Below, one piece after another: positions 30,416-40,290 of a DNA stretch of 64,000 nucleotides; the first letter of the stretch is position 1, and every line of letters starts with the position of its first letter. The DNA is taken from positions 186,001 to 250,000 of the forward strand of contig NZ_JAKMUU010000004.1 in the NCBI RefSeq assembly GCF_027570035.1, in the 5' to 3' direction. The notes under the pieces were generated by a model. That model did no database searches and had not been told where the DNA came from. It saw nothing but the letters and a program-made list of their open reading frames with translations. Origin of the DNA: Corynebacterium curieae. GTDB taxonomy: Bacteria; Actinomycetota; Actinomycetes; Mycobacteriales; Mycobacteriaceae. Position numbers and translations under genes: made by a program.

Positions 30416-30949
30416 CTACTGCTTGATAGCGGAGACCTCGAGCTCAATCTTGATTTCCTCGGAGACAAGCACGCCGCCGGTCTTTAGCGGAGCGTTGAAA
30501 TCGATGCCGAAGTCCTTGCGGTTGATCTTGGTGGTTGCCTCGAAGCCCAGGCGCGTATTGCCAAACGGGTCTTCCGCGGTAGCAACATCTTCCACGTCGA
30601 GGTCGACGGACTTGGTGGTGTCCTTGATGGTGAGGTCACCGGTGACGGTGCCGTTGCCATTCTCATCAACGTTGAGGTTGGTGGCCTTGAAGGTCATCTC
30701 CGGGTACTGATCTACTGCGAAGAAGTCCTCGTTCTTCACGTGTGCATCGCGGTCATCGTTGCCAGTGGAGATGGATGCGGTACGGATGGTGGCCTGAGCG
30801 TTGGACTCAGCGATGTTCTCGGCCACGGTAATGGTGCCTTCAAAATCTGCGAAGTTGCCACGGACCTTGGTGACCATTGCGTGCTTGGCGACGAATCCGA
30901 TAACGGTGTGGGCTGGGTCGAGTGCGTAGGTATCTGCTGCGAGGGACAT
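30416..30949 (-). CDS. YceI family protein (lipocalin-like)
   Basis: 177 residues without a signal peptide. The YceI beta-barrel pattern is clear: TYALDPAHTVIGFVAKHAMVTKVRGNF at the start, then SAQATIRTASISTGNDDRDAH-like and DLTIKDTTKSVDLDV segments (positions about 65-120), ending KIELEVSAIKQ. The family binds isoprenoid-type ligands and is often stress-induced. The start is ATG at 30947-30949 after AGGAGT. A clean promoter and inverted repeat precede it at 30990-31029. Confidence 0.9.
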   Translation of the reverse strand: MSLAADTYALDPAHTVIGFVAKHAMVTKVRGNFADFEGTITVAENIAESNAQATIRTASISTGNDDRDAHVKNEDFFAVDQYPEMTFKATNLNVDENGNGTVTGDLTIKDTTKSVDLDVEDVATAEDPFGNTRLGFEATTKINRKDFGIDFNAPLKTGGVLVSEEIKIELEVSAIKQ

Positions 30950-30989
30950 AGTGAATACTCCTAAGGTTGTTGTTTGCGTTACACCCCAC

Positions 30990-31029
30990 AGTGTACGCAT
31001 TACTTCTAAATAGTCAACACTTGAAGTAA
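30990..31029 (-). promoter_or_regulatory. Promoter with overlapping inverted repeat, upstream of the YceI gene
   Basis: On the minus strand -35 TTGACT (complement of 31012-31017) and -10 TACACT (complement of 30990-30995) are spaced by 16 bases. Perfect 7-base arms TTACTTC (31000-31006) and GAAGTAA (31023-31029) bracket the -35 box. A repressor bound there would block RNA polymerase; which regulator is unknown. Confidence 0.65.
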
Positions 31030-31069
31030 ATAATTTTAGAATATGCAGGTCATGGACTTTTAAATTCAA

Positions 31070-31126
31070 GAAAAATAAAAATTGAGGCCGAACTGAAGGC
31101 GATTTTTCCTCAGTTCGGCCGTCAAT
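31070..31126 (-). terminator. Rho-independent terminator of the Nudix-DUF6049-murJ operon
   Basis: Long stem GGCCGAACTGA / TCAGTTCGGCC within 31081-31126, followed on the minus strand by a T-rich tail (complement of 31070-31080). The stem core CCGAACTGA also occurs in the YceI terminator. Confidence 0.88.
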
Positions 31127-31165
31127 CTATGGATCATGAATTAAGTCCCGGCTGCCGGAGCCTTC

Positions 31166-34100
31166 CTAGGGCTGTCCGACGAGCTCAATATCTGCGATGG
31201 TTGCCTTATCGGACTTGGGCAGTTCGGTAATCATCAGGAGAAGGGCATCGAATTGCTCGTTGGTTTCCTCCAACTCAATATCTTCCTTGCCGCTTTTGAA
31301 CTTACCCCGGGCCAATTGATGCAGGGAACCAGCCTGTGGATTCTCGGGATTGAAGCTTTCCTGGTTGACGCCGTAGACCGCGTATTTTGCCCCAGTGGAA
31401 TTGGACTGGACTACTGGCATTACCGCGAGGTGGGTCGGGTTGTCCAAGGTGACCAGGACTCCGGTGTCTTCTTCGGTGGTGGACCAGGTGGTGGCTGTTT
31501 TGCCGTCGATAAGCGCGGCGTTGTCTTTGTCATCGGGGACGGTGACCGCGGAGGAGGGCTGGAGGCGCACCGGTGGGGTATCCGGGATATCCGTGGTGCC
31601 ATTGATGGTTTCGCTGACTGGGTTGGAAGCCTCTACATCGCTGAGTAAGGACATGATCCAGGTGGTCAATGCGGCCATCGCTACGACGAAGATGGTGGCG
31701 AAGATGCCGATGACGATGACGCCAGAACCGGAATAACCGCGGCCGCCAAAGCCAGGCTCTTGTGCTGGATCATCCTCTTGGGCTGGTTCTTGCTCTGCCT
31801 TTACCGGTAGGGCTTCGGGCGCGTCCTCAGGTTCCTCCGGTGCAAAGTCGTGCAGGCGCTGGGCGATGCCGGCTAGCGTCAGCTCTTGGGCGGCTTGCAG
31901 CCCTTCTGCCTTCTCATCGCGGCTGTCCGCGTCGGCATTATCGAGCGCAAAATGTGCCTCTTCGACGCGCTGGGCGGCCTCTTCTGCCGAGAGGTTGGCA
32001 TCGTCGGAGATATCGCGCAGCTTCTTCGGCGAAGGTTCGGTGGACTCTACAAGCAGCTCGAGGGCGGAGCTTAAAGCCTCGCGATCTGTGGTGGCGGAGG
32101 TACCATCCAGTACCGCTGGGAAGGCAACCTTGACTACGCCATCGGTAGAGACGCGGAAGCGGTCGCGGTGTTCCACGCCGAGGGTGAGGCCGGCATCGTG
32201 GGCAGCGGCGGCGTCGGCAAATAGCGGCGCTGTCGCACGGGCCACGGAATGGGGATCGAGATTATTGGCCTCCGCCACCTGTTTGAGGGAGGTGCCCTCA
32301 AACCAATCCGCCACCACTAGGCAGCCGGTACGGTAGGACAAGATTTGGATATTATCCGCCACCGTATTGAGCTCCAGCTCGGCAAGGCGGCGGGTATTGC
32401 GGGAAATTTCCGCGGAACGACGTGCCGCGATTCCTGGTGTCGAGGGAGCGATAGGCGCGAGGCTATTGGTATCGACGAAGGTCATTGCAACTAGGCGGCC
32501 GGTGGACTGTTCGCGGGCTTGCCAGAACTGTGCGCCGGTGACTGCACCGTGGTCCTGCAACAGGCGGAAGCGGCCATCCGATACCGGGGCGCCCGGCACC
32601 AACCGCGGGCCACGGACGATGCCGGCGGACATCGGCGGCGGTACCAAGGTGGCATTGAAGGAGTCCTGGGTAAATACCGGGCGGATCTCCGGTACATCCG
32701 GCTCCTCCAGCTCGATGGCCTTGGAGGAATCGACGGTAATAAAGCGGGACATGCCCGGGACGCGCTGGAGTGCGCGGGCAAGGTTTTGTACCTCCGGCAA
32801 GGAGGACTTGGACAGCACTAGGCCAGTAGCGATGAGGAAGATGACGCCAAGAACAACGACCTTGAGCAGCGAGACGATGGAGGGAAGATTCTCCGGGAGG
32901 AGGAAATTCACTCCCCAGTACAGCACCCACGAAACGATAAGGCCCACTAGCCCGGCACCAGAAGCCCACAGGACCGTCTGTGTGACGGCCTTGCCGCCCA
33001 GGCTGCCGAGCTTCCGCTTGAGCAGGAAGCCGCCGATGACCGCACCGGAGACAAAGCCAAAGCCATTGGCCGTACCGAGCAGAATGACCACGCGGTCCGG
33101 GTTGGTGGTCATCAGCGGAGCCAAAAGCGTGAGGACGATCTTGGTCAACGTGATGCCAGCGATGATGAAGGTAGGCGTCCACGCTTCCTCACGGGCGTAG
33201 AACACGCGAAGGTGCAGTAGCACCAGTGCGTAAGGAATGAGTGTGAAGGCGGAGAAGCTGATGGTCAGGCCGAGCTGCTCGGCGCTTTCGGCGCCGTAAG
33301 CGCCATATTGGAAAAGCGCGCGGGCGATGGGAACGCCAAAGCCGGTCATGAAGATGACAATGGGGATAAGTGCGATGAAGGTTAGTTTGGAGCCCAAGGT
33401 GAGATCGTGGACCACGGCATCAACATCGCCGTCGGCGGCGTTGCGGGACAGGCGCGGCATGATGGCCGTTAGCAGCGTCACGCCAATAACGCCATAGGGC
33501 ACCTGCAGCATGAGCCAGGCATTCTGATAGACCAGCGGAGCGCCCGCATCCGCGTATGCGGCCACGCGAGAGGTAATTACGTAGCCCAATTGGGAGATGG
33601 CTACGTAGGTAATAATGGCCAGTGCCATGCCGCCGAATTGCTTGATGCGGGCATCAAGGCCCCACTTGGGGCGCAGGTTAATGCCGGCCTTCTTTAGGTA
33701 CGGCAACAGGATGAGGCACTGCACCATTACGGCGGTGGTGGTTCCCAAGCCCAGCAACATGACGTGCGGATCGGCCACTGGAGTGGGTTCGTGGGGATCT
33801 AGCTGGCCGGGCAGGAAACGATAAGCCAGCAGCACGCTAATGGAGATAATGTTATTGACCACGGGGGCCCAGGCGCCGGGGCCAAAAATATTCTTCGTAT
33901 TTAAGACAGCCTGGAAAAGGGCGAAGAGGCCGTAGAAAAGGATCTGCGGCAGCAGTAAAAAGGCCAAGGAGGTTGCCTGCACGGCATTGGCCTTGGAATC
34001 CTCCGGCAGCATCATCCTTGTTAAGAAGGGAGCGAGTACTACGGAGGCGATGGTGACTATGCCCAGGATCGAAAATGCCAGGGTAAATAGCCGTCGGACA

Positions 34101-34594
34101 AAGGTCTCGCCACGATCCGTATCTTCCTTTTCCGCGCGTACGAGGACCGGCACGACCAAGGAGGTCAGCACGGCACCCAGAACAATCTCGGTGACGAGGT
34201 TGGGGATCTGGTTGGCGCTACTAAATGCGGTGCCTACCGTGGCGCCAAGGGTGGCGCCGATGAGCATCTGGCGCAAGAAGCCGGTGATGCGGGATAGCAG
34301 CGTCGCGATGGCCATCGTGCCTGTTGCGCGGATGACATCCTGATTCGAGGATTCGGTCTCCGCGTTGCGGCCGGTGAGCGCGGACTTGTCCTCCTCGGGC
34401 GGAACGGTGGTGCCCTTCTCCGCGGGAGTGGGGCGCTTTTCCGGTACCGGAGCCGGAGGAGAGGCCTTGACGATGCGCCCGCGGGCACCCGCCGGGGCGC
34501 GGTGTTCTGCCGGCGCGGCGGCATCCGTCGGGTCAACTACACCTGCAGGTGACTTCTCCACGTGTTCGGCCTCGCGGCCAGTCTTATCAGTCAT
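31166..34594 (-). CDS. murJ: Lipid II flippase MurJ fused to pseudokinase and extracellular domain
   Basis: 1142 residues. Residues 1-85 are a disordered, charged extension. The MurJ core (about 90-620, 14 hydrophobic segments) starts TMAIATLLSRITGFLRQML and flips lipid II to the outer leaflet. Residues ~690-880 resemble a kinase fold (GRLVAMTFVD region) without recognisable catalytic motifs. A last transmembrane helix near 1000 (VIVIGIFATIFVVAMAALT) precedes an outer discoidin-like domain of ~110 residues. This layout matches mycobacterial MviN (Rv3910), whose pseudokinase part binds FhaA when phosphorylated. It follows DUF6049 by 18 bases. Confidence 0.93.
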   Translation of the reverse strand: MTDKTGREAEHVEKSPAGVVDPTDAAAPAEHRAPAGARGRIVKASPPAPVPEKRPTPAEKGTTVPPEEDKSALTGRNAETESSNQDVIRATGTMAIATLLSRITGFLRQMLIGATLGATVGTAFSSANQIPNLVTEIVLGAVLTSLVVPVLVRAEKEDTDRGETFVRRLFTLAFSILGIVTIASVVLAPFLTRMMLPEDSKANAVQATSLAFLLLPQILFYGLFALFQAVLNTKNIFGPGAWAPVVNNIISISVLLAYRFLPGQLDPHEPTPVADPHVMLLGLGTTTAVMVQCLILLPYLKKAGINLRPKWGLDARIKQFGGMALAIITYVAISQLGYVITSRVAAYADAGAPLVYQNAWLMLQVPYGVIGVTLLTAIMPRLSRNAADGDVDAVVHDLTLGSKLTFIALIPIVIFMTGFGVPIARALFQYGAYGAESAEQLGLTISFSAFTLIPYALVLLHLRVFYAREEAWTPTFIIAGITLTKIVLTLLAPLMTTNPDRVVILLGTANGFGFVSGAVIGGFLLKRKLGSLGGKAVTQTVLWASGAGLVGLIVSWVLYWGVNFLLPENLPSIVSLLKVVVLGVIFLIATGLVLSKSSLPEVQNLARALQRVPGMSRFITVDSSKAIELEEPDVPEIRPVFTQDSFNATLVPPPMSAGIVRGPRLVPGAPVSDGRFRLLQDHGAVTGAQFWQAREQSTGRLVAMTFVDTNSLAPIAPSTPGIAARRSAEISRNTRRLAELELNTVADNIQILSYRTGCLVVADWFEGTSLKQVAEANNLDPHSVARATAPLFADAAAAHDAGLTLGVEHRDRFRVSTDGVVKVAFPAVLDGTSATTDREALSSALELLVESTEPSPKKLRDISDDANLSAEEAAQRVEEAHFALDNADADSRDEKAEGLQAAQELTLAGIAQRLHDFAPEEPEDAPEALPVKAEQEPAQEDDPAQEPGFGGRGYSGSGVIVIGIFATIFVVAMAALTTWIMSLLSDVEASNPVSETINGTTDIPDTPPVRLQPSSAVTVPDDKDNAALIDGKTATTWSTTEEDTGVLVTLDNPTHLAVMPVVQSNSTGAKYAVYGVNQESFNPENPQAGSLHQLARGKFKSGKEDIELEETNEQFDALLLMITELPKSDKATIADIELVGQP

Positions 34595-34612
34595 AGAGGA
34601 TACAACTTCAAC

Positions 34613-36808
34613 TTACTTATTAAGCCTTTGTGATTTTTTGCGCCGATGGCGGCCTAGCCGGAAGAGCATGGCTAAGACCAGCGCAAGAGCGCCGGCTATG
34701 CCGACGCCATACACGCTTACGATACCGGCACGCGTTTGCACGGCGATACTGATTGGCTCCGAGATGGTTTGCTTTTCTGGGGTGGCAAGCCACAAGCCAA
34801 TATCCGTGCGATCGACGTCCTTAGGCATATCGGCGGTCATGGATACAGTAATAGAGCCCTTGGCCGGAATTCGGACGCTCTTGGGCGTGTTGAGGCGCGC
34901 GCCATCGGGGGCGTCGTATTGCAGCTTGGCCTCCACCGGTAGCGGAAGACCGTTTTCGGCCACGATGAGCAGCGGCGATGACTCGGAAACGCGGGTATAC
35001 ACATTGCCCGGTGGGATAAGCGCCACAGAAGAGCGCAGGTCCCGCAGCGTATCCGAATGCACATCCATGGTGTGTGTAAATGCGCGCCGCGCTTGTGTAT
35101 GACTGCCCAGGCTATCGCGGTTGGTCAGCGAGAGCGCGGTCAGCAGATCCCGGCGCAAAGGCAAGATAAATTCATAGCGTGTGAGCGCGATATCTGGATC
35201 ATCGACCATGATATTCATCAGCTCATCGGTATAGCGGGCTTGCTGCTCCACGCGGACGATATCGGATTCGGCGAAAGCGGCGGGATCGCTAAAGGGGCTG
35301 CCGGGAATCGAACCAGGCTCCGCGGTCTCCAGCTTGCGGCTGGCGAGGCTGCGCGGATGGGAAGCCCCAGAATCGATAAGCGTCTGGGCAGAGTCGAGCG
35401 CATACTCAGCGGCGCTGGGGTCCAAGTAATTGGGCAAACGCGCCACGGTGTCCTCGCTAGCGGCCAAGCTTAAGGCTGCGCCGCCGGTGATCGCGCGGGA
35501 AAGATCGGAATCGAGCGCGTAGTCATAGCGTAGCTCTGGGTTGGAATAACCCACCGTCTGTGGCTTGGATCCGGTTTGGGCAAGCAGGGCGCCCAAGGAG
35601 GCATCGAAAGTAACGGCACGGCCGGGCCAAGAGGTGTTATCTGCTACTAATGCGGGCACAGGGAGTTGTTGATCTATGTAGCCCGAGCCGACCGCGAGCA
35701 GCGAGGTGGCCGGCTTTGTCCCTAAAACTCGCTCGATGGTGTGATCGCCGCGCTGTAGTCCCTCATAAGTAAGAAAGGGATCATTTGCCTTGGCCACAGC
35801 TGAAGCATTGGCGTTGGCCCAGGGCATGGACATAAAGCAATCTAGCTCCCGCAAGCGATTGAGCCAGCGGGCGGCATCCTCTTTGCCAGTGCCGGGTTCG
35901 AGGTGCACATCGTCATTATTAGTGAACCAGGAATCGCGCAGGCGCTTTGGCCGCTCAGCTTGGGATGAGCGGGCGGAGCCCACCTTATAGCCCTCCGCCA
36001 TGCGGCTGACCGTGTCTAAGAGGGCAGGATCGATGGCTACGCAGGCCGCCCCGCGCAGATCATGGTCGGCATAAGTGCTGACTAAGCGGTCGAGGCGGCC
36101 GCCCTCCGCCAATTCGGCGGCTAGCTTATCGGAGGAGAGGATAAGGTCCTCTCCCCCAGTGCCACCAGGTACCGAGTCGATATCGGCGCTGATGGGATAA
36201 ACCACGCTGAGATCGTGGGGTTTGGGGTCCGAGGGGGCATCGCCAAGCGCCGGCTTCTTCCCTTTTACCTGGCCTACCAGGCGCTCTTCTGCAAAGCTGA
36301 CTGCTTCGCCGCCGACGGTGCCGGTGAGGGTAAAAAGCAGCGGATAGGCTCCGGGCTCCTCAATCGCCAAGGTCTGCTCGCCGTGCAAGGAGGTGGGAAC
36401 CTGGAAGGTAACCTCGCGGGATTCGCCCGGTTGCAACGGCGCGGTGGTGGTGCTGGGGCCGTAATACGGAAACTCGCCGGTGGCCAGCTGCGTGCGGGCC
36501 TGCGCGGTATCCTCAACAGCATCGCCGCGGCGGCTGGTGAGCTGGAGATCCTCCATGGCCTCATCGGTGGGATTGTGCACCCGAAAGGTAAGTTTCAAAT
36601 CTTGGTCCACGGCGAAGGGCTCGGCCGCAATAAGATCGAGGTTGGCCCGCTCCGGACCGCGCGCGCCCAACCACGCCTGGATATCCTGCGGTTTTTCCGC
36701 GGCAGAATCCATTTGTGCCGCTGCATTCGGCAGCGGTAGGCACAAGCCCCACCCCGCTACCGCCACGCAGCCGCCCACGGCTGCCCAAGACTTCAGGCGT
36801 TGGCGCAT
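34613..36808 (-). CDS. DUF6049 family exported membrane protein
   Basis: 731 residues: signal sequence at the start (AVGGCVAVAGWGLCLPLP), a large outer part, one C-terminal transmembrane helix (VYGVGIAGALALVLAMLF) and a basic tail RLGRHRRKKSQR. It occupies the Rv3909 position next to murJ in mycobacteria, where the function is unknown. Its gene starts exactly where the Nudix gene stops (shared base 36808), and murJ follows after 18 bases. The fixed neighbourhood suggests a role in envelope building; that is inference. Confidence 0.82.
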   Translation of the reverse strand: MRQRLKSWAAVGGCVAVAGWGLCLPLPNAAAQMDSAAEKPQDIQAWLGARGPERANLDLIAAEPFAVDQDLKLTFRVHNPTDEAMEDLQLTSRRGDAVEDTAQARTQLATGEFPYYGPSTTTAPLQPGESREVTFQVPTSLHGEQTLAIEEPGAYPLLFTLTGTVGGEAVSFAEERLVGQVKGKKPALGDAPSDPKPHDLSVVYPISADIDSVPGGTGGEDLILSSDKLAAELAEGGRLDRLVSTYADHDLRGAACVAIDPALLDTVSRMAEGYKVGSARSSQAERPKRLRDSWFTNNDDVHLEPGTGKEDAARWLNRLRELDCFMSMPWANANASAVAKANDPFLTYEGLQRGDHTIERVLGTKPATSLLAVGSGYIDQQLPVPALVADNTSWPGRAVTFDASLGALLAQTGSKPQTVGYSNPELRYDYALDSDLSRAITGGAALSLAASEDTVARLPNYLDPSAAEYALDSAQTLIDSGASHPRSLASRKLETAEPGSIPGSPFSDPAAFAESDIVRVEQQARYTDELMNIMVDDPDIALTRYEFILPLRRDLLTALSLTNRDSLGSHTQARRAFTHTMDVHSDTLRDLRSSVALIPPGNVYTRVSESSPLLIVAENGLPLPVEAKLQYDAPDGARLNTPKSVRIPAKGSITVSMTADMPKDVDRTDIGLWLATPEKQTISEPISIAVQTRAGIVSVYGVGIAGALALVLAMLFRLGRHRRKKSQRLNK

Positions 36809-37461
36809 TACCGTGGGGTCACTTTCCCCGCGGCGGCTTCCTTTCGTGCGAGATCGGGAAGGAGATCGTGCGCGATGCGCGCCAGCTTGCGCTCATCGGC
36901 GTAGGCTAAATGCTCGATGAGCTCGGAAACTGGGATCCACGAGACTTCGGTGACCTCCGGATCCTCATCGTTCATAATGCCGTCCACAAAACGCAACAGG
37001 TGGTGGTGGACGGTTTTATGGATACGCACCCCATCGGAGACGAACCAATAATCAATCACGCCGAGGTCTGCAAACACCTCGCCAAAAATGCCTGTTTCTT
37101 CCCATACCTCGCGCTCGGCGGTGACTTCCTTGGCCTCGCCATTTTCCACGTGGCCTTTGGGCATGGACCATAGCAGGCGCCCGCGGCGGTCGAGGCGGCC
37201 GATGAGCGCCACATAGAGCCGGGAAAGATCCACCTGGCCATTGGCATCAACGCACTCTGCCAAACCCGAAACAACCAGTCCGCCCGCGGAGGTTTCATCG
37301 CGCGTCTCCATGGCCGTGGATTGGCCATTACCACCGCGGTAGGGCTTGCGCTGCTGATTAGTGCGACGCGCGCGATTATCCGGCCGGCGGCGCCGCCTGC
37401 GCCGAGACCGGTTGCGGTTGCGGCCGCCTCCTTTGGAGTGGCCTTGTTCTTGGTTAGTCAT
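36808..37461 (-). CDS. Nudix hydrolase (MutT4-like)
   Basis: 217 residues. An Arg/Asn-rich basic N-terminal ~45 residues precede the Nudix domain, whose box reads [25 protein letters not shown], matching GX5EX7REUXEEXGU. The substrate is some nucleoside diphosphate derivative; which one is unknown. Rv3908 has the same place. The start is ATG at 37459-37461 rather than TTG at 37470: TACGAT (complement of 37470-37475) is a suitable -10. It diverges from pcnA with 28 bases between start codons. Confidence 0.88.
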   Translation of the reverse strand: MTNQEQGHSKGGGRNRNRSRRRRRRRPDNRARRTNQQRKPYRGGNGQSTAMETRDETSAGGLVVSGLAECVDANGQVDLSRLYVALIGRLDRRGRLLWSMPKGHVENGEAKEVTAEREVWEETGIFGEVFADLGVIDYWFVSDGVRIHKTVHHHLLRFVDGIMNDEDPEVTEVSWIPVSELIEHLAYADERKLARIAHDLLPDLARKEAAAGKVTPR

Positions 37462-37467
37462 CGCTGC

Positions 37468-37489
37468 CAATCGTAGTAGACTCTCACCC
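37468..37489. promoter_or_regulatory. Overlapping divergent promoters, Nudix gene and pcnA
   Basis: On the plus strand TAGACT (37477-37482) lies seven bases before the pcnA GTG. On the minus strand TACGAT (37470-37475) lies eight bases before the Nudix ATG. No Shine-Dalgarno is present on either side, so both mRNAs look leaderless or nearly so, and the two polymerases would compete for the same DNA. Confidence 0.6.
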
Positions 37490-38926
37490 GTGAATTTTCA
37501 GGACACTCAGCTAATTGGCGTTCTTGCCCGCGCGGAATCCACCGTCTCGTCCCTCAGTGGCCTGCTGGGCGGTCTGGTGGAGAAATTCGCCGCACGCGGC
37601 TATTCGCTTTACCTTGTGGGCGGCTCTGTGCGCGATGCGCTTTTGGGCCGCTTGGGAAATGACCTGGACTTTACTACCCCAGCCCGGCCTGAGGAGGTTA
37701 AGGAAATCCTAGATGAGTGGGCCGAAACCGTGTGGGATACCGGCATCGACTTCGGTACCGTCTCCGCGGCCTATAAGGGTCAGCAGATCGAGATCACCAC
37801 TTTCCGCTCCGATTCTTATGATGGCCAGTCCCGCAACCCTGAGGTGGTTTATGGCGATACCTTGGAGGGCGACCTCGTGCGGCGTGACTTCAAGGTCAAT
37901 GCGATGGCCATTGAGCTGCTTGCCGACGCCACCTTTAAGTTCCACGATCCCCTCCACGGCCTCCAGGACGTGGCTGACCGAGTACTCGATACCCCGGATA
38001 AGCCGGAAATCTCCTTCCACGATGATCCCCTCCGCATGCTGCGCGCGGCCCGTTTTGCTTCCCAGCTGGAATTCCGCGTGGCCGATCGCGTGGTGGATGC
38101 CATGCGGGATATGGCTGGCGAAATCCAGCGCATCACCGTGGAGCGAGTGCAGGTGGAACTGGATAAGCTCATCTGCGGCACTGCCCCGTGGGATGGCATT
38201 GAACTGCTGGTCTCTACCGGCATCGCGGACTACATCTTCCCGGAGATCCCTGCGTTGCGCATGACCGCGGACGAACACGCGCAGCACAAGGACGTCTATG
38301 CCCACTCACTGAAAGTGCTCAGCCAGGCCATGGACCAGGAAGAAGATGGTCCAGACCTCGTCCTGCGCTGGGCGGCGCTACTACACGATATTGGCAAGCC
38401 GGATACCTTTGATAACACCGATGGCAAGGTATCCTTCCACCACCACGAGGTGGTGGGCGCCAAGCTCGCCCGCAAGCGACTGCGGAAGTTGAAATACCCC
38501 AAAGCCACCACGGAGGCCATCGGCCAGCTGGTCTATCTGCATATGCGCTTCCACGGGTTTGGGGAAAATCAGTGGACGGATTCCGCCGTGCGCCGCTATG
38601 TCACTGATGCCGGCGATCTACTCCCCCGCCTGCACAAGCTGGTGCGTGCCGATTGCACCACCCGCAATGCGAAAAAGGCTCGCCGCCTCCAGCGCACCTA
38701 CGATCAGCTCGAGGAGCGTATTGAAGAGATCGGCCGCAAGGAGGACCTAGCCCGCGTGCGCCCCGACCTCGATGGCAATGAGATCATGGAAATCCTGGGT
38801 CTTAAGCCCGGCCCCGAGGTGGGCCAGGCATGGTCTTATCTCAAGGAGTTGCGTCTGGAGCATGGCCCCCTCGAGCGCGAGGAAGCGATTGCGAAGTTGC
38901 GCGAGTGGTGGGATTCTAAACAGTGA
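37490..38926 (+). CDS. pcnA: CCA tRNA nucleotidyltransferase (HD-domain type)
   Basis: 478 residues. The nucleotidyltransferase head has [13 protein letters not shown] and the catalytic DLDFTT; an [10 protein letters not shown] segment follows, then an HD domain ([24 protein letters not shown]). It adds CCA to tRNA 3' ends; this is essential here because the tRNAs in the window do not encode CCA. The start is GTG at 37490 (N-terminus [10 protein letters not shown]); the longer ORF runs through the Nudix gene. The same gene pair faces each other in Mycobacterium (Rv3907/Rv3908). Confidence 0.95.
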   Translation: MNFQDTQLIGVLARAESTVSSLSGLLGGLVEKFAARGYSLYLVGGSVRDALLGRLGNDLDFTTPARPEEVKEILDEWAETVWDTGIDFGTVSAAYKGQQIEITTFRSDSYDGQSRNPEVVYGDTLEGDLVRRDFKVNAMAIELLADATFKFHDPLHGLQDVADRVLDTPDKPEISFHDDPLRMLRAARFASQLEFRVADRVVDAMRDMAGEIQRITVERVQVELDKLICGTAPWDGIELLVSTGIADYIFPEIPALRMTADEHAQHKDVYAHSLKVLSQAMDQEEDGPDLVLRWAALLHDIGKPDTFDNTDGKVSFHHHEVVGAKLARKRLRKLKYPKATTEAIGQLVYLHMRFHGFGENQWTDSAVRRYVTDAGDLLPRLHKLVRADCTTRNAKKARRLQRTYDQLEERIEEIGRKEDLARVRPDLDGNEIMEILGLKPGPEVGQAWSYLKELRLEHGPLEREEAIAKLREWWDSKQ

Positions 38927-39522
38927 TGTTTGCCGATAGATTATTCAACGCCCTCGAGCGCAATGACCCTGCCCCCGGCCAGCTGCTCATCGCTTCTCCG
39001 GGGATGCTTTCGCCGGAATTCGCCCGTTCCGTCATCCTGGTCATCGAACACAATGACATGATGACCTTCGGCGTGGATCTGACCAAGCGTTCCGAGGTGG
39101 CCATATTCAATGTGCTGCCGGAATGGCTCCCAGTCGTAGCTAAGCCGCAGGCGCTATATATCGGTGGTCCTCTTAATCAGCAATCCGTGGTGGGGCTCGC
39201 GCAGACCAAACAGGGCGTAGATCCGGAAAAGCACGATCGCCTCACCCGCCTTGCTCCACGTCTGGCTCATGTGGATCTGCGCGCGGAGCCGGAAGAGATC
39301 GAACCACTGGTTTCCGGTATGCGCATGTTTGCCGGCTATGCCGAGTGGGGCCCGGGCCAGCTAGAAGAGGAAATCGAGGCCGGCGAATGGTTCGTCTCGC
39401 CCGCTTTGGCCCAAGACGTTATCACGCCGGGCGCAGCCGATCTTTGGGCCGACGTTATGAAGCGTCAGCCCATGCCGCTGCCGCTTTACTCCACTTACCC
39501 GGTCAACGTGGAAGACAATTAA
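38926..39522 (+). CDS. YqgE/AlgH family protein
   Basis: 198 residues of the UPF0301/YqgE family: GQLLIASPGMLSPEFARSVILVIEHN at the start and FAGYAEWGPGQLEEEIEAGEWF near residues 137-158. Function is not established. The ATG at 38926 shares a base with the pcnA stop (TGATG), implying coupling. A GTG three bases earlier is possible but unlikely. Confidence 0.93.
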   Translation: MFADRLFNALERNDPAPGQLLIASPGMLSPEFARSVILVIEHNDMMTFGVDLTKRSEVAIFNVLPEWLPVVAKPQALYIGGPLNQQSVVGLAQTKQGVDPEKHDRLTRLAPRLAHVDLRAEPEEIEPLVSGMRMFAGYAEWGPGQLEEEIEAGEWFVSPALAQDVITPGAADLWADVMKRQPMPLPLYSTYPVNVEDN

Positions 39523-39561
39523 TTCCTATCGCGCTGCAGGCGGTGGGCTAGACTAGCCCGC

Positions 39562-40290
39562 ATGCGCGCGGATATTTCTCAAGGATTACGGGATACATGG
39601 GCCGCCGCTATCGGCCTTATTCCCCTCGGCCTAGCTTTCGGCCTGCTCATGGTCCAATCCGGCTTCAGCTGGTGGTGGACACCGATTTTCTCCCTCGTCA
39701 TCTACGCCGGCTCCATGGAATTCTTGGCCATTTCCATGGTCACTGGTGGGGCTACCGCCCTTACCTCGCTGGTTACTGGATTCATGGTGAACTTTCGCCA
39801 TATTTTCTATGGACTCACCTTCCCCCGGCATCGCATTTACTCACGGGTGGGCAGGGCTTATTCCACTTATGCGCTTACCGACGAAACCTATGCCATCGTC
39901 TCCTCTCTCCCCACCGATGATCGACCGAGCGGAACGCGCATCCTCACCATCCAAATCTTTTGCCAAGCTCTGTGGATAGGAGGCGGCATCGTCGGTGCCC
40001 TTGCCGGTCAGGTAATCCCTTCTTCCATACAGGGCATGGAATTCGCGCTCGTGGCGCTCTTTGTTGTTTTGGCAATGGATTCTTTCCGCAATAATCAGGA
40101 TTACTCTCTGCCGTTAAGCGCGGCGGTCTTGGGCATTTTTGCTGCCGCCTTTGCCCCAGGACAACTCCTCATGGCGGCGCTTAGCGCCTACTTCTTATTG
40201 CTAATTATCCGCTACCTGTCCCCGCGCGTCGACACCTTCCTCAGGCTGCGCCGCCCCGTGCACCGTGCGAATTCCAAGGAGTACCGCTAA
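39562..40290 (+). CDS. brnF: Branched-chain amino acid exporter large subunit (AzlC family)
   Basis: 242 residues with about seven hydrophobic segments. Family marks are GLRDTWAAAIGLIPLGLAFGLLMV and PIFSLVIYAGSMEFL. With the small AzlD subunit encoded next it forms the BrnFE-type exporter, which in C. glutamicum removes isoleucine, leucine, valine and methionine. The stop overlaps the brnE start (TAATG). The Lrp gene that controls brnFE in C. glutamicum is not adjacent here. Confidence 0.9.
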   Translation: MRADISQGLRDTWAAAIGLIPLGLAFGLLMVQSGFSWWWTPIFSLVIYAGSMEFLAISMVTGGATALTSLVTGFMVNFRHIFYGLTFPRHRIYSRVGRAYSTYALTDETYAIVSSLPTDDRPSGTRILTIQIFCQALWIGGGIVGALAGQVIPSSIQGMEFALVALFVVLAMDSFRNNQDYSLPLSAAVLGIFAAAFAPGQLLMAALSAYFLLLIIRYLSPRVDTFLRLRRPVHRANSKEYR

